From Succinivibrio dextrinosolvens (GTDB lineage Bacteria > Pseudomonadota > Gammaproteobacteria > Enterobacterales > Succinivibrionaceae): DNA of 64,000 bases. Shown here piece after piece: positions 32,259 to 44,020 of this stretch. Every line of letters begins with the position of its first letter. Position 1 is the stretch's first letter. The DNA lies in the NCBI RefSeq assembly GCF_900116345.1, contig NZ_FPAH01000006.1:44315-108314 (forward strand). Reading direction: 5' to 3'. Under the pieces are notes generated by a model. It worked only from the letters and a program-made list of their open reading frames with translations. It did not search any database and was not told the DNA's origin. The position numbers and the translations under genes were made by a program.

Positions 32259-33208
32259 TATCCGTACTTCATTAAACGTGCGTAACGCTGCTCTAAAAGA
32301 CTTTCTGCAGGTAGATTCTGCAGATCTGACAAATCAGCCTCAAGACGCTGCTTCAGACTTTCAGCAACTTCATCGTAATTACGGTGAGCGCCGCCTAAAG
32401 GCTCGGTTACAATGTTATCAATTAAACCCAGATCTTTAATTCTGTGAGCAGTGATATTCATAGCTTCTGCAGCTAATGAAGCCTTGTCAGCAGACTTCCA
32501 TAGGATAGAAGCACAGCCCTCAGGAGAGATAACTGAATAGGTTGAGTACTGAAGCATGTTAACTCTGTCACCGACACCGATAGCCAGAGCACCGCCAGAA
32601 CCACCCTCACCGATAACAGTACAGATTACAGGAACCTTAAGATCAGCCATAAGCTTTAAGCTTTCTGCAATTGCACCTGCCTGTGAACGTTCCTCAGCAC
32701 CAACGCCTGGATATGCACCTGGAGTATCAATGAAGGTAATTACAGGGATGTTGAACTTCTCTGCAAGTTTCATCAGTCTCATTGCCTTACGATAGCCCTC
32801 AGGACGAGGCATACCGAAATTGCGAAGAGTACGCTCCTTGATATCACGGCCCTTCTGATGACCGATTACCATAACACTCTGACCGTTCAGACGTGCAAGA
32901 CCACCGATGATAGCCTTATCATCCGCAAAGGCACGGTCACCTGCAAGCTCATGATAGTCAGTAAAGATTCTATCAATGTAATCCATGGTATATGGACGCA
33001 TTGGATGACGTGACAGCTGAGAAATCTGCCAGTCGGATAAAGAAGAGAAAATCTTCTTTGTTAATTCAAGATTCTTTTTCTCTAACTGATTTAATTCAGT
33101 TGTTAAATCAACACTTGAGCTTGAGTCTGAGCTTAAACGCTTTAACTCTTCAATGTGAGCCAGCAGATCAGCAATTGGCTGCTCAAACTCTAAATAATTA
33201 ATGTTCAT
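32252..33208 (-). CDS. accA: Acetyl-CoA carboxylase, carboxyltransferase subunit alpha
   Basis: AccA pairs with AccD to transfer the carboxyl group from biotin to acetyl-CoA, making malonyl-CoA. The 318 residues from ATG 33208 (a GTG lies one codon upstream) match E. coli AccA (319). [23 protein letters not shown], the [15 protein letters not shown] stretch and [15 protein letters not shown] are typical. It follows rnhB after a short gap; in E. coli dnaE lies between these genes, and it is missing here. Confidence 0.95.
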   Translation of the reverse strand: MNINYLEFEQPIADLLAHIEELKRLSSDSSSSVDLTTELNQLEKKNLELTKKIFSSLSDWQISQLSRHPMRPYTMDYIDRIFTDYHELAGDRAFADDKAIIGGLARLNGQSVMVIGHQKGRDIKERTLRNFGMPRPEGYRKAMRLMKLAEKFNIPVITFIDTPGAYPGVGAEERSQAGAIAESLKLMADLKVPVICTVIGEGGSGGALAIGVGDRVNMLQYSTYSVISPEGCASILWKSADKASLAAEAMNITAHRIKDLGLIDNIVTEPLGGAHRNYDEVAESLKQRLEADLSDLQNLPAESLLEQRYARLMKYGYC

Positions 33209-33299
33209 CACTACGAAGTTAACCTCATTGGGTACTATTCAGATAGACTGATTGTTAATTTTACTACAAAAAACGTTTTGCTCAAAATATTGATACAGA

Positions 33300-33947
33300 T
33301 CAATCAAGAGAAAATTCGTCCAGACCGTTGTTTGCCATCAGGATTTTCTTAACCGGACCATAGCTTTTGCGGTAGCAGTCCAGAAGCGGCAGCTTTTCTA
33401 AAAGCTCCAGATGAGCTTTGGTTGGATAGCCCTTGTGTTTTGCAAACAGATACTCAGGATATTTTTTGTCAAGATCATACATCTGTCGGTCTCGCTCAAC
33501 CTTGGCAAGGATAGAGGCCGCAGCAATCTCAGCTACGCGGGCATCTCCCTTTACCACTGCCAGAGTATCTATTCCCATATTGCGAGGAACCTTATTGCCG
33601 TCAACCAGCATCAGATCACACTTTAGGGCCATATTCTCATAGGCTCTGCGCATTGCCTCCAGAGCGGCATTGAGGATGTTCATCGAATCAATTTCCAAAG
33701 GAGTACACTGTCCTATGCCGTAGGCCAGAGCTCTTTCCTTAATCAGAGGCTCCAGCGCATCACGCTTTTTCTCGGATAGCTGTTTGGAATCATTCAGGCC
33801 TTCAATAGGGTTATCAGGATCAAGCACCACACAGGCAGCTACAACATTTCCCATCAGAGGACCACGACCGGCCTCATCAACCCCGCAGACTTTGAATACT
33901 GCAGGATCGACAGGATAAACAAAAGGTTCTAATACGATTTTAGCCAT
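33300..33947 (-). CDS. rnhB: Ribonuclease HII
   Basis: RNase HII removes ribonucleotides from DNA and RNA-DNA hybrids. In 215 residues the active-site motif [14 protein letters not shown] carries Asp24 and Glu25. [14 protein letters not shown] and the later MLVDGNKVP (third acidic residue) and [11 protein letters not shown] (fourth) are present. The C-terminal [13 protein letters not shown] is typical. It follows lpxB by 14 bp. Confidence 0.95.
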   Translation of the reverse strand: MAKIVLEPFVYPVDPAVFKVCGVDEAGRGPLMGNVVAACVVLDPDNPIEGLNDSKQLSEKKRDALEPLIKERALAYGIGQCTPLEIDSMNILNAALEAMRRAYENMALKCDLMLVDGNKVPRNMGIDTLAVVKGDARVAEIAAASILAKVERDRQMYDLDKKYPEYLFAKHKGYPTKAHLELLEKLPLLDCYRKSYGPVKKILMANNGLDEFSLD

Positions 33948-33961
33948 TAGAAAGGAACTTC

Positions 33962-35260
33962 TTATTCTGATTTAAGTTCAGATTTTTCCACAGACTCAGA
34001 ATTGTCTGTCTTAAGATTCTCTGTATTCTCAGGAGCAGAATATTCAGGGGCCTGCATTGAAGCTACACTCTCAAGATTTGGAGTGGAGTCGTAGGCACGA
34101 TTGATGATTTTGAAAACGGCATCACAGGCCAGTTCATCAGAATTGCAGCGCATACTCTGATGGATATTTTCAAATTCTTTCTTCATCAGGATGTTATCGT
34201 AAACCAGAAGCTTGTACATCTCTTCAGCAAGAGCCTGAGGAGTACACTCGTCCTGGATAAACTCCTTTACCACCTTACGACCTGCAATCAGGTTAGGCAG
34301 TGAAAACACATCGATTTTCAGAAGTTTTTTAGCAATAAGAGCTGATAAGGAACTTACCTTGTACGCAACGGTAAAAGGAGTCTTCAGCAGCATAGTTTCA
34401 AGTGCAATGGTACCGCAGGTCAGAAGTACAGCATCTGCAGATGCAATTGCATCCTGAGTATTACCCACATAAACGGTAATGGATAAATCAGGAGCTACTT
34501 CAAGCCAGATATCCTTTACAAGACTTGCCAGAGAATAATTAGGCACCGTACAGATAAATACGGTATCAGGAAGCTTCTTCTTGATTATTCTTGCAGTGTG
34601 AGCATAAATAGGCAGCATTCTTGAAATCATGCCCCTGCGTGATCCAGGGAGGATCGCCATTACCTTATCTTTTACAGGCTCAACACTGGTTTTCTGCAGA
34701 CAGATCCTTTCGCGACAGACTTTAGGATCAATCTCAAGAGGAATTGAGTTTGCCAGAGTATGACCGACATAGGTACAGGCCATGTTTCTCTGTGCATACC
34801 AGGTCTTTTCAAAAGGAAGCAGAGCAAGAATCTCATCACAGGCTTTCTTGATTTTATCCACACGCTTCTCGCGCCATGCCCACACGGATGGACTGACGTA
34901 ATGAACCGTTGGAATACCTGCCTGTTTTAATTTCATCTCAACATGCAGGTTAAAATCAGGAAGGTCAATACCAATGAAAATACAAGGCTTAGCCTTTAGC
35001 AGAATCCCGATGATCTTTTTTCTGATGCTCAGAATCTTAGGAAGCTTGGAGAGAACCTCAAAGAAGCCCATCACAGACAGCTCAGACATATCAGCAGAGG
35101 TTACCAGCCCCTGATGAATCATCTTAGGGCCGCCAATACCGATAAACTGGGCATCTGGGTCTCTGCGCTTGATTGCCATCATAAGACCGGCACCAAGAGT
35201 ATCGCCGGAGCTTTCTCCGGCTAAGAGTGCATACAGATGTGGATTCTCACTTACAGGCAT
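33962..35260 (-). CDS. lpxB: Lipid-A-disaccharide synthase with acidic C-terminal tail
   Basis: LpxB joins UDP-2,3-diacylglucosamine and lipid X into the lipid A disaccharide at the inner membrane. The core has [14 protein letters not shown] near 13-26, [31 protein letters not shown] and the UDP-binding [12 protein letters not shown] near 278. At 432 residues it is about 50 longer than E. coli LpxB (382); the excess is a hydrophilic Glu/Ser tail after about residue 385 with no recognised function. It overlaps lpxA by 1 bp. Confidence 0.94.
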   Translation of the reverse strand: MPVSENPHLYALLAGESSGDTLGAGLMMAIKRRDPDAQFIGIGGPKMIHQGLVTSADMSELSVMGFFEVLSKLPKILSIRKKIIGILLKAKPCIFIGIDLPDFNLHVEMKLKQAGIPTVHYVSPSVWAWREKRVDKIKKACDEILALLPFEKTWYAQRNMACTYVGHTLANSIPLEIDPKVCRERICLQKTSVEPVKDKVMAILPGSRRGMISRMLPIYAHTARIIKKKLPDTVFICTVPNYSLASLVKDIWLEVAPDLSITVYVGNTQDAIASADAVLLTCGTIALETMLLKTPFTVAYKVSSLSALIAKKLLKIDVFSLPNLIAGRKVVKEFIQDECTPQALAEEMYKLLVYDNILMKKEFENIHQSMRCNSDELACDAVFKIINRAYDSTPNLESVASMQAPEYSAPENTENLKTDNSESVEKSELKSE

Positions 35261-36048
35261 TAGCGAACGATTCCTCTACCATGATCCTTCAGGAAGTCGA
35301 CAAGAGGTTTTACTTCTGCAAACTCTTCTGCAATTTTCTCAATCTCAACAATTGCCTCTTCAAGAGGAAGATGTTTCTTGTACAGAAGCATATATGACTT
35401 GAAGATTGCTGAAATTGCCTCATCAGAGAAGCCTCGTCTCTGAAGTCCGCGCTTATTGATGCCGAAAGGCTTAGCATAGTGACCTGCAGCCATAACATAT
35501 GGAGGGACATCCATATTCAGTGCAGCCATACCGCCTACCATGGCGTGACAGCCTACTCTGCCGAACTGATGAATAGCAGCCAGACCACCAAAAACAACCC
35601 AGTCGTCGATCACTACGTGACCTGCAAGAGTGGCATTGTTTGAGAAGATACAGTTGTCTCCAATCACACAGTCATGGGCAATGTGAGTATTGATCATGAA
35701 CAGGTTATTGGAGCCTACAGTAGTAGTTCCATTTCCCTGAACTGTACCTCTGTGCATTGAAACATGCTCTCTGATGACATTATTGTCACCAATGGTCAGA
35801 GTTGTTGGCTCACCTGCATACTTAAGATCCTGACAGCCTTCACCGATGGAACAGAACTGGTAAAAATGATTACCCTTTCCAATAGTGGTTGGACCTCTGA
35901 TAATAGAAAAAGGCTCGAAAATACAATCATCACCAATGGTAACATTACCTTCAATGATTACATTTTCACGTATAGTTACATTTTTACCTAAAACTACATC
36001 TGGACCAATTTTAGCGCTTGGATCAATAATTCCAGTTGATTCAGTCAA
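35260..36048 (-). CDS. lpxA: UDP-N-acetylglucosamine acyltransferase
   Basis: LpxA performs the first step of lipid A synthesis, moving a 3-hydroxyacyl chain from ACP to UDP-GlcNAc. The 262 residues equal E. coli LpxA. Hexapeptide repeats of the left-handed beta-helix fill the first 190 residues; the catalytic His lies in INTHIAHDCVIG near 118-129, and the C-terminal helical part has RGLQRRGFSDE. The start is TTG 36048, preceded by AAGGTG at the right distance; no ATG or GTG fits. Confidence 0.95.
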   Translation of the reverse strand: MTESTGIIDPSAKIGPDVVLGKNVTIRENVIIEGNVTIGDDCIFEPFSIIRGPTTIGKGNHFYQFCSIGEGCQDLKYAGEPTTLTIGDNNVIREHVSMHRGTVQGNGTTTVGSNNLFMINTHIAHDCVIGDNCIFSNNATLAGHVVIDDWVVFGGLAAIHQFGRVGCHAMVGGMAALNMDVPPYVMAAGHYAKPFGINKRGLQRRGFSDEAISAIFKSYMLLYKKHLPLEEAIVEIEKIAEEFAEVKPLVDFLKDHGRGIVR

Positions 36049-36069
36049 TGTAATACACCTTATTAAAAA

Positions 36070-36534
36070 TTAGTGTCTTGCACACATCAGGTCTGCAGTA
36101 CAAACCACCTTTCCATCAACAGTAGCAACACCGCTGAATGAAGCAATACCACGTCTCTCCTTGAAGTACTCAACGTCAAGAATCAGCTGATCACCTGGTA
36201 CTACAGGGCGCTTGAAACGAGCATTGTCAATTGCAGCGAAATAATATAATTCACCATCTTTTGGCTTGCCAACCATAGTAAAAGCAAGAATACCGGTAGC
36301 CTGAGCCATAGCTTCTAGGATCAGAACTCCAGGAAGAATTGGCTTACCAGGGAAGTGGCCCTGAAAGAATGGCTCATTAAATGAAACATTCTTTACTGCC
36401 TTAAGAGTCTTTCTTTCACCATCGATAGAATAGTCAAGAACTCTGTCAATCATCAGGAATGGATATCTGTGTGGTAACAGATTCATGATCTCTTCTACAT
36501 TTAAGGTATGTGCACTTTCAACGATATCAGTCAC
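36070..36534 (-). CDS. fabZ: 3-hydroxyacyl-[acyl-carrier-protein] dehydratase
   Basis: FabZ dehydrates 3-hydroxyacyl-ACP in fatty-acid elongation and balances the pool shared with LpxA/LpxD. Marks are [14 protein letters not shown] with the catalytic His, and [23 protein letters not shown] with the catalytic Glu. I prefer GTG 36534 as start (154 residues), because GGGGGA lies just before it and the N-terminus then aligns with E. coli FabZ; the alternative TTG 36546 would lie inside that site and adds four residues. Confidence 0.94.
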   Translation of the reverse strand: MTDIVESAHTLNVEEIMNLLPHRYPFLMIDRVLDYSIDGERKTLKAVKNVSFNEPFFQGHFPGKPILPGVLILEAMAQATGILAFTMVGKPKDGELYYFAAIDNARFKRPVVPGDQLILDVEYFKERRGIASFSGVATVDGKVVCTADLMCARH

Positions 36535-36551
36535 TTTTTCCCCCAATAACT

Positions 36552-37583
36552 TTATTTTTCTTCTTGTTCAGTTAAGGCCTTTAATTTAGCCTCAAGAGCT
36601 GCGATTCTATGGTACATATCATTGATATGCAAAAATCTTGATGTATTCAGACGCCATTCCTTGTTGGAAGTTGCAGGAATAACTGATGAATATACACCAG
36701 GCTTATCTATGCCTCTCATGCAGGCTGTACTGCCTGTCAGGGTCACACCGTCACACAGTTCAATATGACCATTGATTACAGAGGTTCCGCCGATAATGCA
36801 GTATTTACCGATAGTTACAGAGCCGGCAACAGTAGTCTGACCTGCAATTGCAGTTCCATAGCCGATTCTGTCGTTATGGGCAATCTGACACAGGTTATCA
36901 ATGATTACATTATCAGCAATAACAGTATCATCAATTGCGCCTCTGTCGATACAGGTGCAGGCGCCGATTTCAACACGGTTACCGATGATAACTCTACCGG
37001 TCTGAGGGATCTTGATCCACTCTCCGCGCTCATTAGCGTATCCAAAACCGTCAGAACCAATAACGGCTCCTGACTGAATCAGACAGTTTGAGCCTATCTG
37101 ACAGTCATGATATACACTTACATTCGGATAAATCTTGGTATTATCACCAATCTTGGCGTTTGGTCCGATTACAACATTGGCACCAAGCTGTACATTGTTA
37201 CCGATAACGGCACCTTTCTGTACATTAACACCAGGTCCTAATGAAACATTCTGACCAAGCACTGCAGTGGCATCTACTACTGCAGTAGGATGGATTCCTT
37301 CATAAACAGCAGGAGTTGAATCCAGAAGCTGGGCAACCTTGGCAAATCCAACATAAGGATCATCTAAAACCAGAGCTGCACCCTTGGCATGTTCAACATC
37401 AGCCTGTTTAAGGATTACAGCGCCAGCGTTGCTCTCTGACAGAACCGCTCTATACTTTGGATCTGAGAGAAAACTGATTTCATCTTCTTTTGCTGTCTTC
37501 AGGTTGGCTACAGACTTAATGTCGATGTTGCCATCTCCAATAATCTGTGCGCCAATCTTATCAGCGATATCTTTTAATAACAT
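36552..37583 (-). CDS. lpxD: UDP-3-O-(3-hydroxyacyl)glucosamine N-acyltransferase
   Basis: LpxD adds the second acyl chain, at N2 of UDP-3-O-acylglucosamine, in lipid A synthesis. The N-terminal uridine-binding domain (about 1-100) is followed by a long left-handed beta-helix of hexapeptide repeats (about 100-290). The catalytic-His region is [12 protein letters not shown] near 235. A C-terminal helix follows. The 343 residues match E. coli LpxD (341). It lies between skp and fabZ, the usual order. Confidence 0.95.
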   Translation of the reverse strand: MLLKDIADKIGAQIIGDGNIDIKSVANLKTAKEDEISFLSDPKYRAVLSESNAGAVILKQADVEHAKGAALVLDDPYVGFAKVAQLLDSTPAVYEGIHPTAVVDATAVLGQNVSLGPGVNVQKGAVIGNNVQLGANVVIGPNAKIGDNTKIYPNVSVYHDCQIGSNCLIQSGAVIGSDGFGYANERGEWIKIPQTGRVIIGNRVEIGACTCIDRGAIDDTVIADNVIIDNLCQIAHNDRIGYGTAIAGQTTVAGSVTIGKYCIIGGTSVINGHIELCDGVTLTGSTACMRGIDKPGVYSSVIPATSNKEWRLNTSRFLHINDMYHRIAALEAKLKALTEQEEK

Positions 37584-37605
37584 TAGGAAACCTATTTATT
37601 AATTA

Positions 37606-38142
37606 TTATTTCTTTACTGGCTTTAACTTTGAAGCGCGCTCAATAACTTCCTTAGAAATATTCACAGCATCTGTTGCGTATACAACAGTTTCGCCGCGAA
37701 CAACTAAATCAATACCGCGCTCTTTAGCAATACGGTCAATAGCTTCCTGAACAATACGGCCTAACTGAACCTCAGCCTCTCTCTGTTTCTTCTGTGAATC
37801 TTCCTGTAAAGCCTGAGCCTTAAGATCAAAATCTGATTTTAGTGAAGCCAGCTTACGGTGAATTTCAGTAGCTCTTGATTCTTTAGCTGTCTTTAATTCC
37901 TGCTCTAGCTTTACGCCCTGCTCCTGAATCTTATCTAATTCAGCCTTTCTTGGGCCAAACTCTTTCTGTAATTTCTCTGCTTCAATCTTAGCCTGAGGAA
38001 GCTCTGACATGATTAGTGGAACATTTACTACGGCGATTGAAAAATTGTGAGCATCGGCTGCAGCTGGAGCCTTATCTTCAGCAAATGAAACCTGAGTTAG
38101 CGCAAATGTAAGTGCAGTAGCAATTGCTAGTTTTTTTAACAT
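37606..38142 (-). CDS. skp: Periplasmic chaperone Skp (OmpH)
   Basis: Skp is a trimeric periplasmic holdase for unfolded outer-membrane proteins on their way to BamA. A signal peptide covers about 1-21 (ALTQVSFA). The mature protein begins with a beta segment FSIAVVNVPLIMSELPQAK, then long charged helices (about 60-125) forming the tentacle coiled coils, then a returning strand IDLVVRGETVVYATDAVNIS. The 178 residues are slightly above the usual length. It sits between bamA and lpxD, as in E. coli. Confidence 0.93.
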   Translation of the reverse strand: MLKKLAIATALTFALTQVSFAEDKAPAAADAHNFSIAVVNVPLIMSELPQAKIEAEKLQKEFGPRKAELDKIQEQGVKLEQELKTAKESRATEIHRKLASLKSDFDLKAQALQEDSQKKQREAEVQLGRIVQEAIDRIAKERGIDLVVRGETVVYATDAVNISKEVIERASKLKPVKK

Positions 38143-38160
38143 CTTAATAATCTCCTCGTT

Positions 38161-40557
38161 TTAGAAGGTGCTACCTATATTGAAATTAAACTGTTGTGTA
38201 TCGTCGCCTGAGTATTTCTTGATTGGCTTAGCAATGTCAAAGGATAGAGGTCCCATTGGAGACATCCATACTAAAGAAATACCGGCAGAGGTTCTGTACT
38301 TGCTTGGGGATGAGTAATCCACAGCATAGATTCCAGAACGTGAATCCCAAAGAGAACCGGCATCAAAGAAGAATGATGTTCTGATACTGTTCTTGTAAGC
38401 CTCGGCAATTAGAGGTGTTGGGAAAATAATTTCAGCAGAAACGGCCCAGAAAGCATTACCACCTATAGAGTTGCTTGATGGATAGTAGATTCCGTTTGGT
38501 AACATGTATAAGGCTTTTGGACCAATAGAATTACGCTTGAAACCTCTCAGCCACTCGGAACCACCTAAATTGAAGTTATCGAAGAATGGCATAATTTCCT
38601 TCATGCCGTTCTTACTTTTGTAACCATTACCATATCCTGCCCTACCTCTTACAGAGAAGATATAGTCTTTGTAATCATTCAGAGGGAAATAATGATAGGT
38701 TTCGGCAATTGCCTTGTAGTAATGAACATCTGAATTTGGAGTGGTAATCATTAATGACAGGATCTGCTTAGAACCGTCTGAAGGGAATACCTTCTGATTC
38801 AGAGAATTACGGGTTAAATCAACACCAGCCTTGTAGTTGATGAAATCAACAGCACTCTGTCCATCCTTTCCATACATATCAAAGAAAACTTGACCCTGCT
38901 GGAAATTAACGCCGTTATTCTGGATTCGTGCACGCTCAACACCCAGACTATAGTTAATAGATAGGGTCTCGGATAAAGGATATCCCAGATAACCAAAAGC
39001 ACCAATGGTCTTGTTGGTATAGTCGACTACATTTGCATCCTTTGAGCCTTTATAGTGATCAAGGAATACTCGACCGCCCAGACTTACGTTATCAACAGTA
39101 AAGTAAGGATCAGTGTAGGAAACCTCCATGTGCTTACGGTATTTGTTCTCATAGGCACTGATTGTACCCTGAGTACCTAAACCGAACAGGTTGGACTGAG
39201 AAACACTAGCCTGAAGAGCCATACCAGAGTCAGTACCAAAACCGATACCACCGGAAATAGAACCAGTAGGTCTCTCTTTAATCTTGGTATTTACGTTTAC
39301 GGTATCATCTGAACCGCCGACCTTCTCTGTGGTAAGTTCAGCACTTTCGAAGAATCCGGTTCTGTCCAGACGTTTCTTTGAAACGTCAAGAGCCTCGGAT
39401 GACAGCCAAGAACCGTCCATCTGACGCAGCTCACGTCTGATCACGGTATCATCGGTGTTGTCGTTACCACTGATAAATACCTGAGATACATGAACACGCT
39501 TGCCTGGCATTACATTGAACTGAAGTTCAACTGTCTTATCCTTGTCGTTAAATACAGGGAAAGCCTTAACCTCAGTATTGGCGTAACCGTACTTACCTAG
39601 GATTGAAGCCAGAGTTTTCTCATTTTCTGTAATCTTACGCTGATTGTAGATTTCACCCTTTTCGATAGTTACACCCTGAGCAAGTTCATCGCCATACTTT
39701 AGGGTATCGCCTCTTACGGAAGTATCTGAAATCTTGTACTGATCTCCCTCATTGATGGCAATTGTCAGATAGATACCCTTCTTATCTGGTGTCAGTTCAA
39801 CTGAGGTTGAATCAATCTTGAAGTTAACATAACCTCTGTCCATATAGAAGGACTTCAGAGACTCAAGGTCTGCACGGAACTTCTGTCCGTTGTACTTGGT
39901 GTTTCCCATGAAGTTCCACCAAGGCAACTCATCACGAAGTTCCATCTGGGCAAGCAGCACATCCTCAGGGAAAGAGTTGTTGCCCACAATGTTGATCTGC
40001 TGGATTTCAGCAGCTTTGCCTTCAATAATCTCAATCTTGATATCTGCACGGTTACGTGGCAGATGGGTAATCACAGCCTTTACAGAGGCCTGATACATAC
40101 CGGATGAGTGGTAGAAATCCTCTAATGACTTTTCAATGGTATTTAAAGCCTGATTATTCAGGGGCTCACCGATTCTGATACCCTGATCCTCAATAACCTT
40201 CTGAAGATCATCCTTCTTGATATTTACGTTACCGGAGAAATCAATTGCTCCGACAGTAGGTCTTTCCTGAACAGTTACAATGAAAGTATTACCGTCACGA
40301 GACAGCTTAACCTCGTCAAATTCGCCCGTGGCATACAGTCTCTGCATAGAAAGAGCGGTATTTTCCTGTGACATTACGTCTCCTTCCTTAACCGGAAGAG
40401 CAAGTAATACAGCGCCTTTGGTTACACGGTTAAGTCCTCTTATCTGAATATCGCTGATAACAGGATCACCTGCTGCGAATGCAGCTGAAGACACACCTAA
40501 TACTGATGCAACTGCAAGACTGAGGCTTGCTACTTTTATAGATAAATGAGATCTCAT
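38161..40557 (-). CDS. bamA: Outer membrane protein assembly factor BamA
   Basis: BamA is the central pore of the machine that inserts beta-barrel proteins into the outer membrane. A signal peptide occupies 1-28. Five POTRA domains follow (about 30-430), the first starting [20 protein letters not shown]. The 16-strand barrel contains the conserved loop-6 motif in [11 protein letters not shown] (VRGF/IRGF type) and ends NFNIGSTF, with the C-terminal phenylalanine expected of outer-membrane barrels. The length of 798 is close to E. coli BamA (810). Confidence 0.97.
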   Translation of the reverse strand: MRSHLSIKVASLSLAVASVLGVSSAAFAAGDPVISDIQIRGLNRVTKGAVLLALPVKEGDVMSQENTALSMQRLYATGEFDEVKLSRDGNTFIVTVQERPTVGAIDFSGNVNIKKDDLQKVIEDQGIRIGEPLNNQALNTIEKSLEDFYHSSGMYQASVKAVITHLPRNRADIKIEIIEGKAAEIQQINIVGNNSFPEDVLLAQMELRDELPWWNFMGNTKYNGQKFRADLESLKSFYMDRGYVNFKIDSTSVELTPDKKGIYLTIAINEGDQYKISDTSVRGDTLKYGDELAQGVTIEKGEIYNQRKITENEKTLASILGKYGYANTEVKAFPVFNDKDKTVELQFNVMPGKRVHVSQVFISGNDNTDDTVIRRELRQMDGSWLSSEALDVSKKRLDRTGFFESAELTTEKVGGSDDTVNVNTKIKERPTGSISGGIGFGTDSGMALQASVSQSNLFGLGTQGTISAYENKYRKHMEVSYTDPYFTVDNVSLGGRVFLDHYKGSKDANVVDYTNKTIGAFGYLGYPLSETLSINYSLGVERARIQNNGVNFQQGQVFFDMYGKDGQSAVDFINYKAGVDLTRNSLNQKVFPSDGSKQILSLMITTPNSDVHYYKAIAETYHYFPLNDYKDYIFSVRGRAGYGNGYKSKNGMKEIMPFFDNFNLGGSEWLRGFKRNSIGPKALYMLPNGIYYPSSNSIGGNAFWAVSAEIIFPTPLIAEAYKNSIRTSFFFDAGSLWDSRSGIYAVDYSSPSKYRTSAGISLVWMSPMGPLSFDIAKPIKKYSGDDTQQFNFNIGSTF

Positions 40558-40585
40558 CTTAAAACCATTGTGTTTGTTTAGAAAT

Positions 40586-41965
40586 TTATAAACCTTTTAC
40601 GTCATTAAAGACTGCAAATACTGTCAGGGTCAGTAAAACCGCTGCGCCTATTGAAGTAAGAAAGGCCTGTGTCCTGGCACTAGGCTCTTTGTGCATAATT
40701 GCCTCATAGGCTAAAAATAAAAGCTGACCGCCATCCAAAACAGGAATCGGAATTAAATTCAGGATACCTAAGTTTACACTAATAGCAGCCAAAAAACTTA
40801 TAAAGATAATCAAGCCGAACTGAGCACTTTCCTGAGCTCCTTTTGCTATGGCAATAGGCCCGGAAATGTTGTCTGCAGAGATACTTCCGTTAATCAGCTT
40901 ATAGGCTGAAACAACAACCAGCTTTGACATGCCGGCCGCATCTATTAAGGCTTTTCCAAAAGCATCTATAGGTCCATATGATACCATACGGCTCAGACCT
41001 TCAAGAGGTTCCACTTTAGCTGCAACACCAACAAAAGGTCTTGGTTTCTTTGCTTTTGAGATATTTTTTAATTCTGGGACAACGATCGCACTGTATTTTA
41101 CTCCGTCACGTTCAACCACAAGTTCCATTGGTCTGCAGTCGGAATCGGCGATCATCTCCTGAATTCGGAACCAGGAATCAACTTCCTGACCGTCAATCAA
41201 TACAATTTTATCACCAACTTTAAGTCCTGCTTTATCCGCAGGAGAATTTTTAACAACCGCCCCCAGAGTATTGGTGATATTTCCGTAGCAAATCTTGAGT
41301 CCAAGAACATCTAAAGGAGACTCGTTTCTGTTGAGTGTAAAATTCTTTAAGGATAGAGGCAGAGTTCGGGCTGCACCTTTTCCCATATCGGATTTGACAA
41401 CAACATCCAGGATCTTGTTTGAGCCGGTATATTCAACCAGGGTATAAACAAAATCTGACCAGGTCTCAATGCTCTTGCCTTCAACAGAATCAATGCGGTC
41501 AAAAGTCTTAAAGCCAGCATCCTGAGCAATCGACATAGGAGTAACGTCGCCTACCACGGCATAACGTTCGACAATACCTGACATATTGACGATGGTAAAA
41601 AGGATAACCGCCAGAGCAATATTGAAAAAAGGACCGGCAAAAATGATTATGGCTCTCTGCCATACAGGCTTTGCCTTAAAGGAATCAGGTGGCAGAGCTT
41701 CATCTGAAGACATCAGCTTGTCACCCTGAACCGGATTATTCTCGCCTTCCATCTTGACGTAACCGCCCAGTGGAATTGCACTTACAGCATATTCACAGCC
41801 GTCTTTTCCGGTTTTTTTATAAATAACAGGACCAAAGCCCAGCGAAAAACGCAGGACCTTAACCTTACAGGCACGAGCAGCCAGAAAATGACCAAGCTCA
41901 TGAATGGTAACCAGTATTCCCAGAGCTAACAGGAAGTAAAAGATACCACCTATAAAGTTAACCAT
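40586..41965 (-). CDS. rseP: Site-2 intramembrane zinc metalloprotease RseP
   Basis: RseP cleaves RseA inside the membrane after DegS, releasing sigma-E. The zinc motif HELGH is at 22-26 within the first transmembrane helix, and a second motif [15 protein letters not shown] near 402 completes the site. Two PDZ-like regions lie between (about 120-300, including [17 protein letters not shown]). Four membrane spans fit the family. The gene overlaps dxr by 8 bp. DegS is encoded about 20 kb away. Confidence 0.95.
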   Translation of the reverse strand: MVNFIGGIFYFLLALGILVTIHELGHFLAARACKVKVLRFSLGFGPVIYKKTGKDGCEYAVSAIPLGGYVKMEGENNPVQGDKLMSSDEALPPDSFKAKPVWQRAIIIFAGPFFNIALAVILFTIVNMSGIVERYAVVGDVTPMSIAQDAGFKTFDRIDSVEGKSIETWSDFVYTLVEYTGSNKILDVVVKSDMGKGAARTLPLSLKNFTLNRNESPLDVLGLKICYGNITNTLGAVVKNSPADKAGLKVGDKIVLIDGQEVDSWFRIQEMIADSDCRPMELVVERDGVKYSAIVVPELKNISKAKKPRPFVGVAAKVEPLEGLSRMVSYGPIDAFGKALIDAAGMSKLVVVSAYKLINGSISADNISGPIAIAKGAQESAQFGLIIFISFLAAISVNLGILNLIPIPVLDGGQLLFLAYEAIMHKEPSARTQAFLTSIGAAVLLTLTVFAVFNDVKGL

Positions 41966-43157
41966 TAGCTAACTCCTTTACAGCCTTAAGAGCAATCTCT
42001 CTTGACTGAGAATCAGCATTCATAACCTCATCAACACTCTTAAGTTCAGGAGAACCGAAGGTATTTAAAACATTCTCTACAACGACTGCGATATCGGTAT
42101 ATCTGATTTTTTCCTTAAGGAAGGCATCTACCGCAATTTCATTTGCAGCATTAAGTGCTGTGGTTGCCCCCTGTCCGCTTACACTGGCCTGCATAGCAAG
42201 CTTCAGGCAAGGATATCTGTCATAATCAGGAGCTCTGAAGGTAAGCTCACCAAGCTTTTCAAAATCAAGCGGAGCAACACCGGATTCAATTCGCTCAGGG
42301 AATCCCATCGCAACAGCAATCGGAGTTCTCATGTCTGGCTGGCCCATCTGTGCTAAAACCGCACCGTCAGTATAGGCAACCATGGAATGAATAACAGACT
42401 GAGGATGGATTACAACCTTGATATCTTCGTCAGTTGCATTGAACAGGTAACGAGCCTCAATAAACTCCAGTCCCTTGTTCATCATGGTGGCAGAGTCCAC
42501 AGAAATCTTAGGACCCATTGACCATACAGGATGAGAGACTGCCTGTTTTGGTGTTACAGAAGGCAGCTCAGGTAATGGAGTATCTCTGAATGGACCGCCG
42601 GAACCGGTTAAAAGAATCTTTGAAACATTGGCCTTCTTTAAGTCACAGAAGCCCAGATTGGTCTGAAGCTCATATGGAAGGCACTGGAAAATTGCACTGT
42701 GCTCACTATCTACAGGAAGAATCTTGGCACCGTATTTTTTGGCCTCTTCAAAGAAAATCTTACCAGACATCACCAAAGATTCTTTATTAGCAAGAGCCAC
42801 AATACATCCCGTCTTTACAGCAGCAAGAATCGGTTTAAGTCCGGCAGCACCGACAATGGCAGCCACCACTATCTCAGAGGCACCGTCACCGGATAAATCC
42901 TCTACACCTTTCTGGCCTTCTAAAACCTCAGCAAACAGGTTCTGCTTCTTAAGCTCCTCCTGCAGTTTCTTGCATGCAAGAGTGTCCGCAAGAGCAACTC
43001 TCTGAGGCTTGAATTCACGGATAATCTCGATGGTTTTCTCAACAGATGAATTGGCAACAATACCGTGAAGCCTGAATTCATCCTTGTGACGTCTTATCAC
43101 ATCAAGGGTTGAAGTACCGATTGAACCGGTAGCACCTAAAAGAGTAACACTTTTCAT
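41958..43157 (-). CDS. dxr: 1-deoxy-D-xylulose-5-phosphate reductoisomerase
   Basis: Dxr (IspC) makes methylerythritol phosphate, the committed step of the non-mevalonate isoprenoid pathway. The NADPH site GATGSIGTSTLDVI is at 8-21. Substrate and metal residues lie in VALANKESLVMSG and LPVDSEHSAIFQCL, and LTGSGGPFRD is conserved. It is 399 residues (E. coli 398). Here it lies between cdsA and rseP, whereas E. coli has it between frr and uppS. It shares one base with the end of cdsA. Confidence 0.96.
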   Translation of the reverse strand: MKSVTLLGATGSIGTSTLDVIRRHKDEFRLHGIVANSSVEKTIEIIREFKPQRVALADTLACKKLQEELKKQNLFAEVLEGQKGVEDLSGDGASEIVVAAIVGAAGLKPILAAVKTGCIVALANKESLVMSGKIFFEEAKKYGAKILPVDSEHSAIFQCLPYELQTNLGFCDLKKANVSKILLTGSGGPFRDTPLPELPSVTPKQAVSHPVWSMGPKISVDSATMMNKGLEFIEARYLFNATDEDIKVVIHPQSVIHSMVAYTDGAVLAQMGQPDMRTPIAVAMGFPERIESGVAPLDFEKLGELTFRAPDYDRYPCLKLAMQASVSGQGATTALNAANEIAVDAFLKEKIRYTDIAVVVENVLNTFGSPELKSVDEVMNADSQSREIALKAVKELANG

Positions 43158-44020
43158 TAACGTAACTCTCCGCTAATCAACCAGATAAAGGTTAAAAATA
43201 CAGGAATTGCAGCAAGCTGTGAATCAATACGATCAAGCATACCGCCATGGCCTGGGAAGATTTTTCCTGAATCCTTGATACCAACGATTCTCTTAAGCAT
43301 ACTCTCCACCAGATCACCGATTACAGAGAACACAATTGCAGCGATACAGGCACAGGTTAGAGCAAACTTGTTTTCTGCATACTGGCCGAACCAGCCTAGC
43401 TGCATGAAAATGTACATGCCGATAAGAGCGGTAACCAGACCGCCAACAAGACCTTCAACAGTCTTTTTAGGACTTACATTAGGAAGCATCTTGTGCTTGC
43501 CCAGGAAATAACCGGTAAAGTAGGCACCAGAATCAGCACACCAGACCAGAGCCATTACACTTAAAACCAGAAGAGAGCCTGCAAGATTATTAGTTGCATA
43601 CTCGCTGGCTCTGAGAATCAAAAGACCAATCAGGAAAGGAACCAGCAGCAGAATACCGATAATGGTATTTAAAACAATATTCTTATGCCAGCCGGTATTC
43701 TCAGGATATTTTATCAATAAAGGTAAACATCCAATCCAGACAATCATACCGGAAACAGTTAGATACTGAGCGGTTGATGGAATGCCTGTATTGATAAAAT
43801 TTCCAGGATTACCAACAGCAATAAATGACAGAACTGCACAGACGCATGAAATCAGAAGAAAAGGGATCCTGCTCTTGTAGCCTAACAGAGGTCCCATCTC
43901 ATAAGCACCTACAGCATACATAAACAGACAGCCCATGGCATAAATCGCATAATCTGCCTTAAACAGCCATGCAAGTACTGCAACTATCAGGACAACAGCT
44001 GTACAGATTCTTGTAAACAT
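43157..44020 (-). CDS. cdsA: Phosphatidate cytidylyltransferase
   Basis: CdsA makes CDP-diacylglycerol, the precursor of phospholipids, in the inner membrane. The 287 residues hold about eight transmembrane helices. The C-terminal signature SVIGDLVESMLKRIVGIKDSG followed by IFPGHGGMLDRIDS is the CDP-alcohol/CdsA PROSITE pattern. SPKKTVEGLVGGL precedes it. It overlaps uppS by one base and dxr by one base. Confidence 0.95.
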   Translation of the reverse strand: MFTRICTAVVLIVAVLAWLFKADYAIYAMGCLFMYAVGAYEMGPLLGYKSRIPFLLISCVCAVLSFIAVGNPGNFINTGIPSTAQYLTVSGMIVWIGCLPLLIKYPENTGWHKNIVLNTIIGILLLVPFLIGLLILRASEYATNNLAGSLLVLSVMALVWCADSGAYFTGYFLGKHKMLPNVSPKKTVEGLVGGLVTALIGMYIFMQLGWFGQYAENKFALTCACIAAIVFSVIGDLVESMLKRIVGIKDSGKIFPGHGGMLDRIDSQLAAIPVFLTFIWLISGELR

